This document shows positions 6,740 to 13,761 of a stretch of 13,761 bases of DNA, one piece after another. A program made the position numbers and the translations under genes. Every line of letters begins with the position of its first letter. The first letter of the stretch is position 1. Under the pieces are notes generated by a model, which was not told the DNA's origin, did no database searches, and was given only the letters and a program-made list of their open reading frames with translations. This DNA is from Methanomassiliicoccales archaeon (lineage in GTDB: Archaea; Thermoplasmatota; Thermoplasmata; Methanomassiliicoccales; JACIVX01), in assembly GCA_028679985.1 (NCBI GenBank), contig JAJRAH010000051.1:1-13761 (forward strand), read 5' to 3'.

Positions 6740-6839
6740 ACAGTTCGGCGGATATTATGGATAGGTCAATCTGGATGATGGCTGTACGTGCCAAACGCAT
6801 CGCGTGGGGACCGGTCTCTCCGCCTTCCGATCAACGATA

Positions 6840-7184
6840 CTAAGCTTCTCCCATCAGGAGTCCGACGTCCAGCTCAAAGGTCTTCCGCGAGCCGTCCTCG
6901 AACTCAAGTTCCTGGCAGAGGTGCTCTCCCTCAATCATCATACGGAATGACCGAAGGTTCGATCGATACACGTCCGCCCCATCCCTCTTGTCTCCATCCC
7001 TTTTCACTAGGTCTCTCTCTTCCATCTCTCGTATGCGCCTGTAGCATCTAGCCGCGGGGATGCTCAATGTTCTCGAGATCTCCGCTACGCAGCTGGGGCG
7101 CAACGAGATGAAAGAAAGTATCCTCCCCGTGTCCTCGTCGCAGGTCAATCGGGGTATCTGGAAGTCCATCCCTTCTAACATCAT
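6840..7184 (-). CDS. Small winged-helix (ArsR-like) transcriptional regulator
   Basis: The 114-residue product carries a helix-turn-helix at about 20-60: TGRILSFISLRPSCVAEISR, then TLSIPAARCYRRIREMEERDLV as recognition helix and following turn. The next segment, KRDGDKRDGADVYRSNL, is a wing, and the C-terminal half (IEGEHLCQELEFEDGSRKTF and onward) looks like a small beta-rich extension. Four cysteines are present (15, 32, 47 and one near 89). A TATA-like box (7207-7214) lies about 26 nt ahead of ATG 7184, suggesting a leaderless transcript; ATG 7181 is adjacent and equally possible. The gene is divergent from the giant surface-protein gene across a 223-bp gap and is a candidate regulator of it, of the downstream protease, or of itself. 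This is positional inference; the effector is unknown. Confidence 0.8.
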   Translation of the reverse strand: MMLEGMDFQIPRLTCDEDTGRILSFISLRPSCVAEISRTLSIPAARCYRRIREMEERDLVKRDGDKRDGADVYRSNLRSFRMMIEGEHLCQELEFEDGSRKTFELDVGLLMGEA

Positions 7185-7206
7185 ACGTATTCATCAGAAA
7201 GTCGTT

Positions 7207-7214
7207 GATATATA
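7207..7214 (-). promoter_or_regulatory. TATA-like box of the winged-helix gene
   Basis: GATATATA on the plus strand (TATATATC on the minus strand) lies about 26 nt ahead of ATG 7184, the spacing expected if transcription begins at the start codon. Confidence 0.5.
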
Positions 7215-7233
7215 CTGCTTGTTTTCAAATTCT

Positions 7234-7299
7234 CGTCGGTGATTATTCGAAGAGATTCTGGTAGAGGATTTCATGCTGTCGTTCCTCTAATAACCGACG
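7234..7299. repeat. Nested inverted repeats in the divergent intergenic region
   Basis: CGTCGG (7234-7239) pairs with CCGACG (7294-7299). TTATT (7243-7247) pairs with AATAA (7289-7293). Inside, AGAGGA (7263-7268) pairs with TCCTCT (7283-7288). The pairs are collinear, so the stretch could form an interrupted hairpin, or it may hold several regulator half-sites. It lies between the two divergent promoters, outside any gene that I accept. Confidence 0.35.
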
Positions 7300-7359
7300 G
7301 TGCCGAAATATCCAACGATACAGTCCAGTCAGCGGAAGCGACTGCCAGACTCAAACAAA

Positions 7360-7367
7360 TTTATATA
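7360..7367 (+). promoter_or_regulatory. TATA-like box of the giant surface-protein gene
   Basis: TTTATATA lies about 45 nt before ATG 7408, so transcription would begin near 7390 with a leader of about 18 nt. The leader holds GAGGT (7398-7402), a ribosome-binding site 5 nt before the ATG. This gene is therefore leadered, unlike several neighbours. Confidence 0.6.
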
Positions 7368-7407
7368 GTGAATAGGATGTTTGTAATGCAGCCAATCGAG
7401 GTCAAGA

Positions 7408-10400
7408 ATGAAGAAAATGGGCGCAGTGGGTCTGCTCGTATTTCTTCTAGTCGTGTCCATCCCAGCAACTGTGTCAGTGGACTCGCCAGCACGCGATCTC
7501 GGTCAGAGTGCTGTCGAATATGCCTCCACGCCTCTTGAACCCGACTTCCAGTTCGATCCGAACCTAATCTTCCAAGAAGGAGTCGTCTTTGATTATTCCT
7601 CGAACGTGATCGCAAGTGGTACGGGGGCGAGAGAGTTCGAGTTAGGAGACCTCAACAATGACGCGCTCACGGATGCTGCGATCATCAGCAATGTCACGAA
7701 CGACATACGAATCTTCAATGGAACGTCGACGGGCGAGTTCGATGAGAATCCGTGGCGAATTCAGAAGGCTGACATGGTCGATCTTCGGGACATAGCGATC
7801 GGGGATCTCGATGGGGACGGACTCAACGACTTTGCTGTGAGTCATCTGACAGGAGGAGGTGGCTCAAGACTGACGATATTCTACCAAGTGGATGGCTTCG
7901 CCCCCGATTCGAATGACACACTGATGACCGACACTCAACCGTTTGAAATCGTGATAGGTGAATTCAGCGGAGACTCCCAGAATGACATTGCCGTTGTCTG
8001 CCGGGGGAGTCAATCGAGCATCGATGATTATGTGACTGTATGGAAGCAGCCCTTTCAAGATTTCGCGGACAAGACCCAGGTGGCAATCCCTGGACTAACT
8101 AGAAGCGAACTTCTTTCCCTTGGCATGGTGAATTCGGACAATAGGATTGACCTTGTTGTTGCCAATCGCAGCGGCACCAACGCCGTCGTTCTCTATCAGC
8201 CTGCCTCGTTCGTAAGCCCAGTAAACCCCTGGCCGACCAAGTCGTTGATAATCGTTGGAGCCATTACTGACATCGAAATCGCGAACTTGACAGGGATTGG
8301 GGCAAGAGATCTGGCCGTCGCCAACTCCGGACTGTCAAGAGTTCAGTTGTACTACAATACTGGAAGCGATCTTCCGAATTCTTGGAGTGCATGGATCCCG
8401 GCAAGCCCGGGCTCATTCAGTGTTGCATTTGGTGAGATCTCCGGTGATGATTCTACGGACATGGTCGTTCTGTCAAACACGGGAAGCAATGCCTCCGTGC
8501 ATTTCCAGGGCAATACCGACAATTGGTACTCCACTCCGAACTACACTTTCCCAACGAATTCGGGTCCTGTCAGGGCACTCATCAACGAAACAAAAGAAGC
8601 AGGGAATGACATCATTGTGCTCTCGCGAGGAGAAGCGGGCATCGGAGGCGGCCTTGAGCAGTTCTTCGCGTCCGTGGATTTCATCGGCAACGCCAATCTC
8701 AATCTGTTCCCCTTCTCCTCACCCTATGGTCTTGCGTCGGGATCCGTTGAGACGGAGAAGATGACTGTTGCAGCCTCACTATCTTCTTTAAACGAGATTG
8801 CAGTATTCGAACTGGGTTCCCAAAGGAAGAATCAACTATTCACGGAGAACGCTCCAGGTGCGATCGACTTCGGAACACTCAACGCAGACGAAAGCGACGA
8901 TATTGTCGTCGCGAATAGACTTTCGAATTCCGTCAGCGTGTTCTTGGGATCCAGCGGCATCTACACACAGAAGTACCCGTTCCTGAATGTGACGACACCA
9001 TCGCTCACCGCGCTGTCAAGTATCATCTGCGCTTCCTTGGGGCAGACCTCACTTGACAGTATCATCGTCGGGGGCAATGGTGGCCTCGTCATTCTGAACA
9101 ACACTGGAGTGTCTCCGTTCTTCAGTCCATCCGACTTCGAGATAATGTACACGGGTCTTCCTGGCAATGCAACAGAGATTTACGTTGGAGAGTTCAACGG
9201 ACAAGGTAGCGGAGGGGACATTGCAGTCCTGACGAGAAACAGCTCAATGGTCCAATTGTTCTTTAGAAGCCCGACCGGCAGCTGGAACAACTATTATACA
9301 CTGTTCCCGTCCGCGAACCTGACCGCTGGGCCTACCTCCGTCCTCAACTCCATGGCAATAGGGGATTTCGACGGAGATGGTCGCGATGACTTTTGCACTA
9401 TCAACAGCACAGCCCGAGCGTTCGTATTCACGCAGCCGATTGGCGGGTTCACTCAGTGGCAGCCGTATGACTATGCCTTCGACTTGCGGGAAGCTGCCGA
9501 GGAGGTAAGATCGGCGGACTTGAATGACGATGGAGAAGCCGACCTGGTGGTCTCCTGCAAGACGCCGGTCAAGCTCTCCATCTATCTGAACCATGGATCT
9601 GGAATATTCATCGACAACATGAATTTCACTTCGGGTGGAGCGGCAAGCGATCTGATAGCAGAGGACATTGACGGGGACGGTCGAGCGGATCTTGCTTCAT
9701 CCGCTGCTGCATCATTCTCCCTCAGTATTTGGTTCCAGAACAACCTTGTCCCTCTCGCGGAAGCTAGTGCGTCGAAGTACACGGAGAACGAAGGCGTCGA
9801 TATCACTTTCGACGGAAGCGGAAGCACTGACTCATACTCCGACAGGAGTACGCTTCAGTACTACTGGTCATTCGGGGATGGGGACAATGATAACGGCTTG
9901 ACGGCTCTCCATCGCTTTCTCGACAACGGGGGGTACTCAGTCTCACTGAGGGTGACTGACAGAGGGGGTCTGACTAACTACAGCAACATCACCGTCACGA
10001 TAGCAGACGCTTCTCCAACCGCCTCCTTCACTCCTCCCCAGAATCCTGTCGAAGGAGTCCAGGTAATCTTCACCGACGCTTCGATCTCGTATCCCGACCA
10101 GATTGTCAACTGGACATGGGACTTCGACGATGGGGAAAAAGCCTACACAAAGAACCCGACCTATACATACATGCAGGATGGGAACTACGATGTACAGCTC
10201 ACCGTCGTGGACGAAGATGGGAGTGACGATTCCAAGACGATGGTTGTCGAGGTCGCAGACGTTTCACCGAGGGCTGATTTCGCAGCTTCGAGCTTGTCCC
10301 CGATGGAGAACACGACCGTATACTTCAACGATACTTCATACTCTTACCCAGATCCTATTGCAACCTATGGATGGACATTCGGAGACGGTGCTGTCGCCTC

Positions 10401-12348
10401 TGACGACAGGGTGTCGCATGTCTACGCTCAGAATGGCAGCTATAACGTGACCCTGACGATCACCGACAGCGACGGAAGCCTGAGCACCTTCTGGAGAATC
10501 GTGCAGGTGCAGGACTCCGTCCCGACAACCTCCTTCGGATTCTCCCCGGCAGTTCCTCTCGAGGGACAAGACATCATATTCACGGACATATCGTCCGCCT
10601 ACGACGGTCTCGTCTCGTGGGGATGGGACTTCGGCGATGGGGACACTTCAGATTCCCAGAATCCTTCCCACTCCTATGATGACAATGGCAGCTACGAAGT
10701 CACCCTTGTGACTTACGACGGTGATCAATCTCCTTCTCAGATGAAGCTGACAATCACAGTCCTAGATACTTCGCCGACAATCTTGTCACTCACAACTCAG
10801 TCCGGTCTGACGTCATTTGAGGAGGATGAAAGCGTCACGTTCAGCCTTACGACTTCGCTGGCCTGGGAATCGATCAAGAGATACGAATGGAACTTCAGCT
10901 ACTCGAGCGGTTTCGTCGTAGATATAACCACGCTTGTGAATCATGTGACCCATAGCTTCCCGCAAAGCGGTAGCTACATGGTCGTGGTAAGGGTCTGGGA
11001 TTCCGATTCATACGATGACAAGAGCTTGTGGATCGACGTCATCAACGTGCCCCCGACGGCGGATTTCCAAAACGAAACCCCGGTCAACGGATATGTCACG
11101 TTCTACGCAAGCTACTCGACTGACACGCCTCACGATGTGCCTCTGCTCAACTACCGATGGAACTTCGACGACGGGAGCGGATGGGGGGCCTGGTCCTCCA
11201 GCACGATTATCAACCACACATTCAGCGAGACCAGAGAATACGACATCACGCTCGAAGTCAGGGACGACGATGGAGCGATCGCGAGAATCACAAAGGAATT
11301 GATAATCTCAGGACCAGACGATTTGAATCCTTCTATAAGCGACGTTGTCACGCCGCAGAATGCAGTGATCGGCAAACCGATCACTGTGTTCGCGAACGTC
11401 ACGGACAACTCCGGATATGTCGAGGCGTACCTTCGCTACAGGATAGGAAACAAGACCGAAGAGACACTCATGATACTGGTATCGGGGATCACCTATCAAG
11501 GGCAGATACCGTCGCAGAACTCAACTGTGAAAATCACTTGTTGGATCGAAGCCCGAGACTACAACGGCAACAATTACACCGTGGGACCATTCGAGATAGT
11601 CGTGCAGGAGGTCGTTCCTGCCGAGTATTGGGCTGCAGGATTCGGAGGAGCGGCTTTTCTTCTGGCGGGGATGTTCCTGGGTTTCCGCAGATACCATGCG
11701 TCGGTCGACGAAGCGTTCATAATATACGAGGACGGTCGACTGATAGCCCATCATACCCGTCACCTCAAGCCTGGAATGGATGATGAGGTTCTCAGTAGCA
11801 TGCTGATCGCGATCCAGGATTTCGTGAAGGACTCCTTCAAGGACGAGAGAGCGACGGCTCTCAAGCGGCTCGATTTCGGTGAGAAGAAGATACTCGTGGA
11901 GAAGGGCGAGAGGGTCTATTTGGCTGCGGTCCTCCACGGAAAGCATGCCGGAAAGATCCCGCAGAAGATGCTCCAGGTGATCGAGGAGATCCAGAAGGAC
12001 TTCGGGCCGACATTCGCCCAGTGGGACGGTGACCTCGAGAGCGTTCGAGGCGTGAAGGATGAGGCTCAGGTACTCTTCAAGAAGCAATGGTCGATCAGCC
12101 GCATCATCCCAATCTGGAAGCCGATCGAAGAGAAGGGACCGCTGATGACGGAATGCCCCGTATGCGACCAGCAGATTCCGGCGGATTCGAAGAAATGCCC
12201 ATCGTGCGGCGCCGACTTCGGAAGCGCGAGCGTGGCCGATTTGGAGAAGGTCGCACAGGACCTGCTGAAGGAGAAGGACGGAACGCAGTCCGTCGCGGAT
12301 GAGACACCAGATCACCAGACAAAGGATGATGAAGGTCCCCAAGATTAG
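7408..12348 (+). CDS. Giant cell-surface protein: FG-GAP/PKD ectodomain, one TM helix, cytoplasmic longin-like and zinc-ribbon domains
   Basis: The 1646-residue protein has a signal peptide (KK then a hydrophobic run to about residue 20). Residues about 60-780 contain FG-GAP/VCBS-like repeats; five calcium-loop-like motifs are visible, for example GDLDGDGLND (132), GDFDGDGRDD (652) and EDIDGDGRAD (752), consistent with one or more beta-propellers. Six PKD-type domains follow (about 782-1300), with cores such as YYWSFGDGD, WTWDFDDGE, YGWTFGDG and WGWDFGDGD; the fifth is divergent. A further beta-sandwich spans about 1305-1400. A single membrane helix lies at about 1407-1425, followed by FRRYH. 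The inside part has a domain of about 115 residues (FIIYEDGRLIAHHTRHL and onward) that I read as longin/roadblock-like, then a zinc ribbon CPVC-x10-CPSC (1583-1600) and an acidic tail. Many NxS/T sequons suggest glycosylation. Likely roles are adhesion or envelope sensing with an inward signal; the function is not proven. Confidence 0.93.
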   Translation: MKKMGAVGLLVFLLVVSIPATVSVDSPARDLGQSAVEYASTPLEPDFQFDPNLIFQEGVVFDYSSNVIASGTGAREFELGDLNNDALTDAAIISNVTNDIRIFNGTSTGEFDENPWRIQKADMVDLRDIAIGDLDGDGLNDFAVSHLTGGGGSRLTIFYQVDGFAPDSNDTLMTDTQPFEIVIGEFSGDSQNDIAVVCRGSQSSIDDYVTVWKQPFQDFADKTQVAIPGLTRSELLSLGMVNSDNRIDLVVANRSGTNAVVLYQPASFVSPVNPWPTKSLIIVGAITDIEIANLTGIGARDLAVANSGLSRVQLYYNTGSDLPNSWSAWIPASPGSFSVAFGEISGDDSTDMVVLSNTGSNASVHFQGNTDNWYSTPNYTFPTNSGPVRALINETKEAGNDIIVLSRGEAGIGGGLEQFFASVDFIGNANLNLFPFSSPYGLASGSVETEKMTVAASLSSLNEIAVFELGSQRKNQLFTENAPGAIDFGTLNADESDDIVVANRLSNSVSVFLGSSGIYTQKYPFLNVTTPSLTALSSIICASLGQTSLDSIIVGGNGGLVILNNTGVSPFFSPSDFEIMYTGLPGNATEIYVGEFNGQGSGGDIAVLTRNSSMVQLFFRSPTGSWNNYYTLFPSANLTAGPTSVLNSMAIGDFDGDGRDDFCTINSTARAFVFTQPIGGFTQWQPYDYAFDLREAAEEVRSADLNDDGEADLVVSCKTPVKLSIYLNHGSGIFIDNMNFTSGGAASDLIAEDIDGDGRADLASSAAASFSLSIWFQNNLVPLAEASASKYTENEGVDITFDGSGSTDSYSDRSTLQYYWSFGDGDNDNGLTALHRFLDNGGYSVSLRVTDRGGLTNYSNITVTIADASPTASFTPPQNPVEGVQVIFTDASISYPDQIVNWTWDFDDGEKAYTKNPTYTYMQDGNYDVQLTVVDEDGSDDSKTMVVEVADVSPRADFAASSLSPMENTTVYFNDTSYSYPDPIATYGWTFGDGAVASDDRVSHVYAQNGSYNVTLTITDSDGSLSTFWRIVQVQDSVPTTSFGFSPAVPLEGQDIIFTDISSAYDGLVSWGWDFGDGDTSDSQNPSHSYDDNGSYEVTLVTYDGDQSPSQMKLTITVLDTSPTILSLTTQSGLTSFEEDESVTFSLTTSLAWESIKRYEWNFSYSSGFVVDITTLVNHVTHSFPQSGSYMVVVRVWDSDSYDDKSLWIDVINVPPTADFQNETPVNGYVTFYASYSTDTPHDVPLLNYRWNFDDGSGWGAWSSSTIINHTFSETREYDITLEVRDDDGAIARITKELIISGPDDLNPSISDVVTPQNAVIGKPITVFANVTDNSGYVEAYLRYRIGNKTEETLMILVSGITYQGQIPSQNSTVKITCWIEARDYNGNNYTVGPFEIVVQEVVPAEYWAAGFGGAAFLLAGMFLGFRRYHASVDEAFIIYEDGRLIAHHTRHLKPGMDDEVLSSMLIAIQDFVKDSFKDERATALKRLDFGEKKILVEKGERVYLAAVLHGKHAGKIPQKMLQVIEEIQKDFGPTFAQWDGDLESVRGVKDEAQVLFKKQWSISRIIPIWKPIEEKGPLMTECPVCDQQIPADSKKCPSCGADFGSASVADLEKVAQDLLKEKDGTQSVADETPDHQTKDDEGPQD

Positions 12349-12377
12349 GAACGATGGGCGCTAGACAATCGCCCGAA

Positions 12378-12386
12378 CCTTAATAA
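12378..12386 (+). promoter_or_regulatory. TATA-like box of the DUF92 gene
   Basis: CCTTAATAA is centred about 28 nt before ATG 12410, so transcription probably starts at or next to the start codon. The gap to the preceding stop is only 61 nt, but this box suggests an own promoter. Confidence 0.45.
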
Positions 12387-12409
12387 CGACTCTTCCGCAT
12401 GCTCCCACG

Positions 12410-13141
12410 ATGTCCCCGCTGGAGAACCTGGGAGTCATACTGGGTCTTTGCGCCATTCTCTCCTTATTAGCCTTCAAGCTCAGACTCCTCACGCTCAGCG
12501 GCAGCATCGCATCCTTCGTGGTCGGCGTCGTCATCGGTTGGTGCGGATCCATAAGCTGGCTCATATTGCTGGTCGTCTTCACGCTTCTGGGATTCGCCGT
12601 CACGAGATACAAGATCCAGGCGAAGATCGCTATTGGTCTCCAGGAGGGGAAGAGAGGAGAGAGAACATACAAGAATGTCCTGGCCAACAGCCTCGTGCCT
12701 GCCACGATAGCAGTCGTCTCATGGCTTGCGGGGACTCAAGCAGATTCTACGGCAAGTCTCGTGTATCTCGCTGCGATCAGTGTCGCGGCTGCCGACACAA
12801 CGGCGAGCGAGCTCGGAATACTCAGTCCCAATGCCTTCCTCATCACTTCTTTCGAGCGTGTCAAGCCGGGGACGGATGGCGGCGTTTCTGGGCTCGGAAC
12901 ACTCGCGGCCGCCGTCGCTGCGACCTTCGCGTCGCTCCTGGGGTGGGTTATACTGCTGCCGAGCAGGCCCCTGGACGTCTTCATCCTCATTCCTTTGGTC
13001 ATGGGCTTTCTTGGCTGTATGGTTGACAGCCTGATCGGGGCGACTCTCGAGCGGAAGAAACGTGTGTCGAAACTCGGCAACAACATAATATCAATGGCCG
13101 TCGGCTCGGTGCTTGCGTTAATCCTCATCACCCTGATCTGA
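12410..13141 (+). CDS. DUF92 family integral membrane protein (VTE6/phytyl-phosphate kinase-like)
   Basis: The 243-residue protein is mostly hydrophobic, with about six to seven membrane segments (near 6-22, 31-45, 48-64, 94-108, 115-130, 165-183, 190-208 and 228-243). Family motifs are visible: RTYKNVLANSL (about 85-95), ISVAAADTTASELG (about 123-136), PGTDGGVSGLGTLAA (about 153-167) and GFLGCMVDSLIGATLE (about 199-214). DUF92 includes plant VTE6, which phosphorylates phytyl phosphate, so a role in isoprenoid-phosphate salvage or lipid synthesis is plausible for an archaeon with isoprenoid lipids. In the second motif I expect Trp at the position after ADT; here it is Thr, a possible variation. 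The start ATG agrees with the promoter spacing. Family call firm, substrate unknown. Confidence 0.88.
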   Translation: MSPLENLGVILGLCAILSLLAFKLRLLTLSGSIASFVVGVVIGWCGSISWLILLVVFTLLGFAVTRYKIQAKIAIGLQEGKRGERTYKNVLANSLVPATIAVVSWLAGTQADSTASLVYLAAISVAAADTTASELGILSPNAFLITSFERVKPGTDGGVSGLGTLAAAVAATFASLLGWVILLPSRPLDVFILIPLVMGFLGCMVDSLIGATLERKKRVSKLGNNIISMAVGSVLALILITLI

Positions 13142-13242
13142 AGCTGAGTAACCACCAAAGGAGTTAAGTTACAAGGAATTGTTAGCATATTCGGGTCTGC
13201 CGACTACTCTGGTCGCGAATACCAGATGAATGGGGATGATCA

Positions 13243-13746
13243 ATGCCAATTGAACTCCGGCCCGGGTATCTGTACATCTTCAAGGCAAGGAAACCCGATA
13301 GGATACTGCGCCTCTACCACGACTTCGCACGGAGTGGAGGCGATGTGCTCTGCGTCACGAGGTTGCATCCGGACCAGCTGAAGGAGGATTTCGGAATCCC
13401 GCCTGAGAAGGTACTCTGGCTGTCCAATTCCGTGGGCACAAGGAACGTGAACCCTCAGAACGTCGGCATCCTGACAGATAGCCTGATACGTTACTTCGAG
13501 AAGGGTTCGAATTCTGTTGTGATCCTTGACGGGCTAGAGTACCTCGTCATGCAGAACGATTTTGCCAAGGTTCTGAGGTTCCTGAATTACCTGTATGAAT
13601 CCGTGGCAGTGAGCAAGGGAATCCTCGTGACTGCGGTGGATCCCAGAGCTTTCAGCACTCAGGAGCTCGCATTCCTTGAGAAGAACGCGGTCACAGTCGA
13701 GGAACAGGATGAGATTTCGACGGTTGGTATTCCCCCGCGTGCTTGA
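13243..13746 (+). CDS. DUF835 domain protein
   Basis: The 167-residue product corresponds almost entirely to a DUF835 domain, which is common in Thermoplasmata and other euryarchaea, often as the C-terminal part of membrane or sensor proteins. Visible landmarks are GYLYIFKARKPDRILRLYHD (about 8-27), GGDVLCVTRLHPDQL (about 32-46), a strand and turn KVLWLSNSVGTRNVNPQNVG (about 56-75), then SVVILDGLEYLVMQNDF (about 91-107), which looks like a Walker-B-like strand with acidic residues, and GILVTAVDPRAF (about 126-137). No Walker A motif or membrane helix is seen, so the domain stands alone in the cytoplasm. GGGGATGATC just ahead of ATG 13243 may contain the ribosome site. The gene lies 101 nt after the DUF92 gene, same strand. 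Function unknown; signal-transduction use is inferred from other architectures. Confidence 0.85.
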   Translation: MPIELRPGYLYIFKARKPDRILRLYHDFARSGGDVLCVTRLHPDQLKEDFGIPPEKVLWLSNSVGTRNVNPQNVGILTDSLIRYFEKGSNSVVILDGLEYLVMQNDFAKVLRFLNYLYESVAVSKGILVTAVDPRAFSTQELAFLEKNAVTVEEQDEISTVGIPPRA

Positions 13747-13761
13747 CCGCCGATCTCGGCC

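Noticed and set aside
9760..11310. PKD-coding region considered as a DNA repeat array
   Set aside because: The repeats are similar only at protein level; the nucleotide sequence has diverged and shows no long identical units.
11157..11783. 208-codon plus-strand frame inside the giant gene
   Set aside because: Arg/Ser-rich translation without family likeness, in a shifted frame across PKD and membrane-helix coding sequence.
11521..12342. Long antisense open frame (273 codons) opposite the 3' end of the giant gene
   Set aside because: The plus-strand frame has a clear membrane helix, conserved-looking inner domain and zinc ribbon; the antisense translation shows no domain and is a by-product of codon bias.
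12356..12374. Hairpin GGGCG-N9-CGCCC after the giant gene, possible terminator
   Set aside because: Only 5 bp of stem and no T-rich run follows; the 61-bp gap also holds the next promoter. Chance cannot be excluded.
12448..13026. 192-codon frame overlapping the DUF92 gene
   Set aside because: Translation is rich in His, Arg and Gly and matches no family, while the other frame has all DUF92 motifs.
13188..13221. Inverted repeat TATTCG/CGAATA ahead of the DUF835 gene
   Set aside because: Arms are 6 bp with a 22-bp loop and no promoter relation is clear; too weak to report as a site.

Overview
The window looks like a chromosomal segment of an archaeon, most likely a member of the Thermoplasmata/Thermoplasmatota or a close euryarchaeal relative. 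The reasons are a pyrB-pyrI pair with a classical regulatory chain, AT-rich TATA-like boxes 24-30 nt ahead of several start codons (apparently leaderless genes), a UPF0200-type P-loop kinase-like protein, a DUF835 protein, a DUF92 membrane protein, a Roadblock/LC7 protein, and a very large PKD/FG-GAP surface protein with a zinc-ribbon tail. The assignment rests on gene content only; no rRNA or other phylogenetic marker is present.

Left part (1-2160): a minus-strand operon for sulfur relay proteins reads leftwards and leaves the window: tusA (CPxP motif), a DsrE-family protein with CxxC, a DsrE2-like protein, a DsrH/TusB-like protein, and a partial DsrE/TusD-like protein with a Cys-rich active-site loop. 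Divergent from tusA is a cysteine-rich TrmB-like winged-helix regulator. The short gap between them holds TATA-like boxes for both directions, a 16-bp inverted repeat and a 14-bp perfect palindrome, which makes a compact control region. This is the most system-like part of the window.

Middle part (2200-7184): pyrB and pyrI (overlapping, plus strand) encode both chains of aspartate carbamoyltransferase. A minus-strand Roadblock/LC7 gene converges on pyrI. A plus-strand group follows: a single-cluster [4Fe-4S] protein, a UPF0200 P-loop protein and an overlapping 93-residue unknown. A minus-strand site-2-type metalloprotease with two CBS domains converges on this group. Next on the minus strand is a small winged-helix regulator.

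Right part (7360-13746): a 1646-residue cell-surface protein has a signal peptide, FG-GAP-like repeats, about six PKD domains, one transmembrane helix, and a cytoplasmic domain that I read as longin/roadblock-like followed by a zinc ribbon. It is divergent from the winged-helix gene. Then come a DUF92 polyprenyl/phytyl-phosphate kinase-like membrane protein and a DUF835 protein.

No tRNA, rRNA, CRISPR array, insertion sequence or integrase was recognised. No gene-free stretch exceeds 300 bases; the two longest gaps (about 4016-4261 and 7185-7407) hold promoters and inverted repeats.
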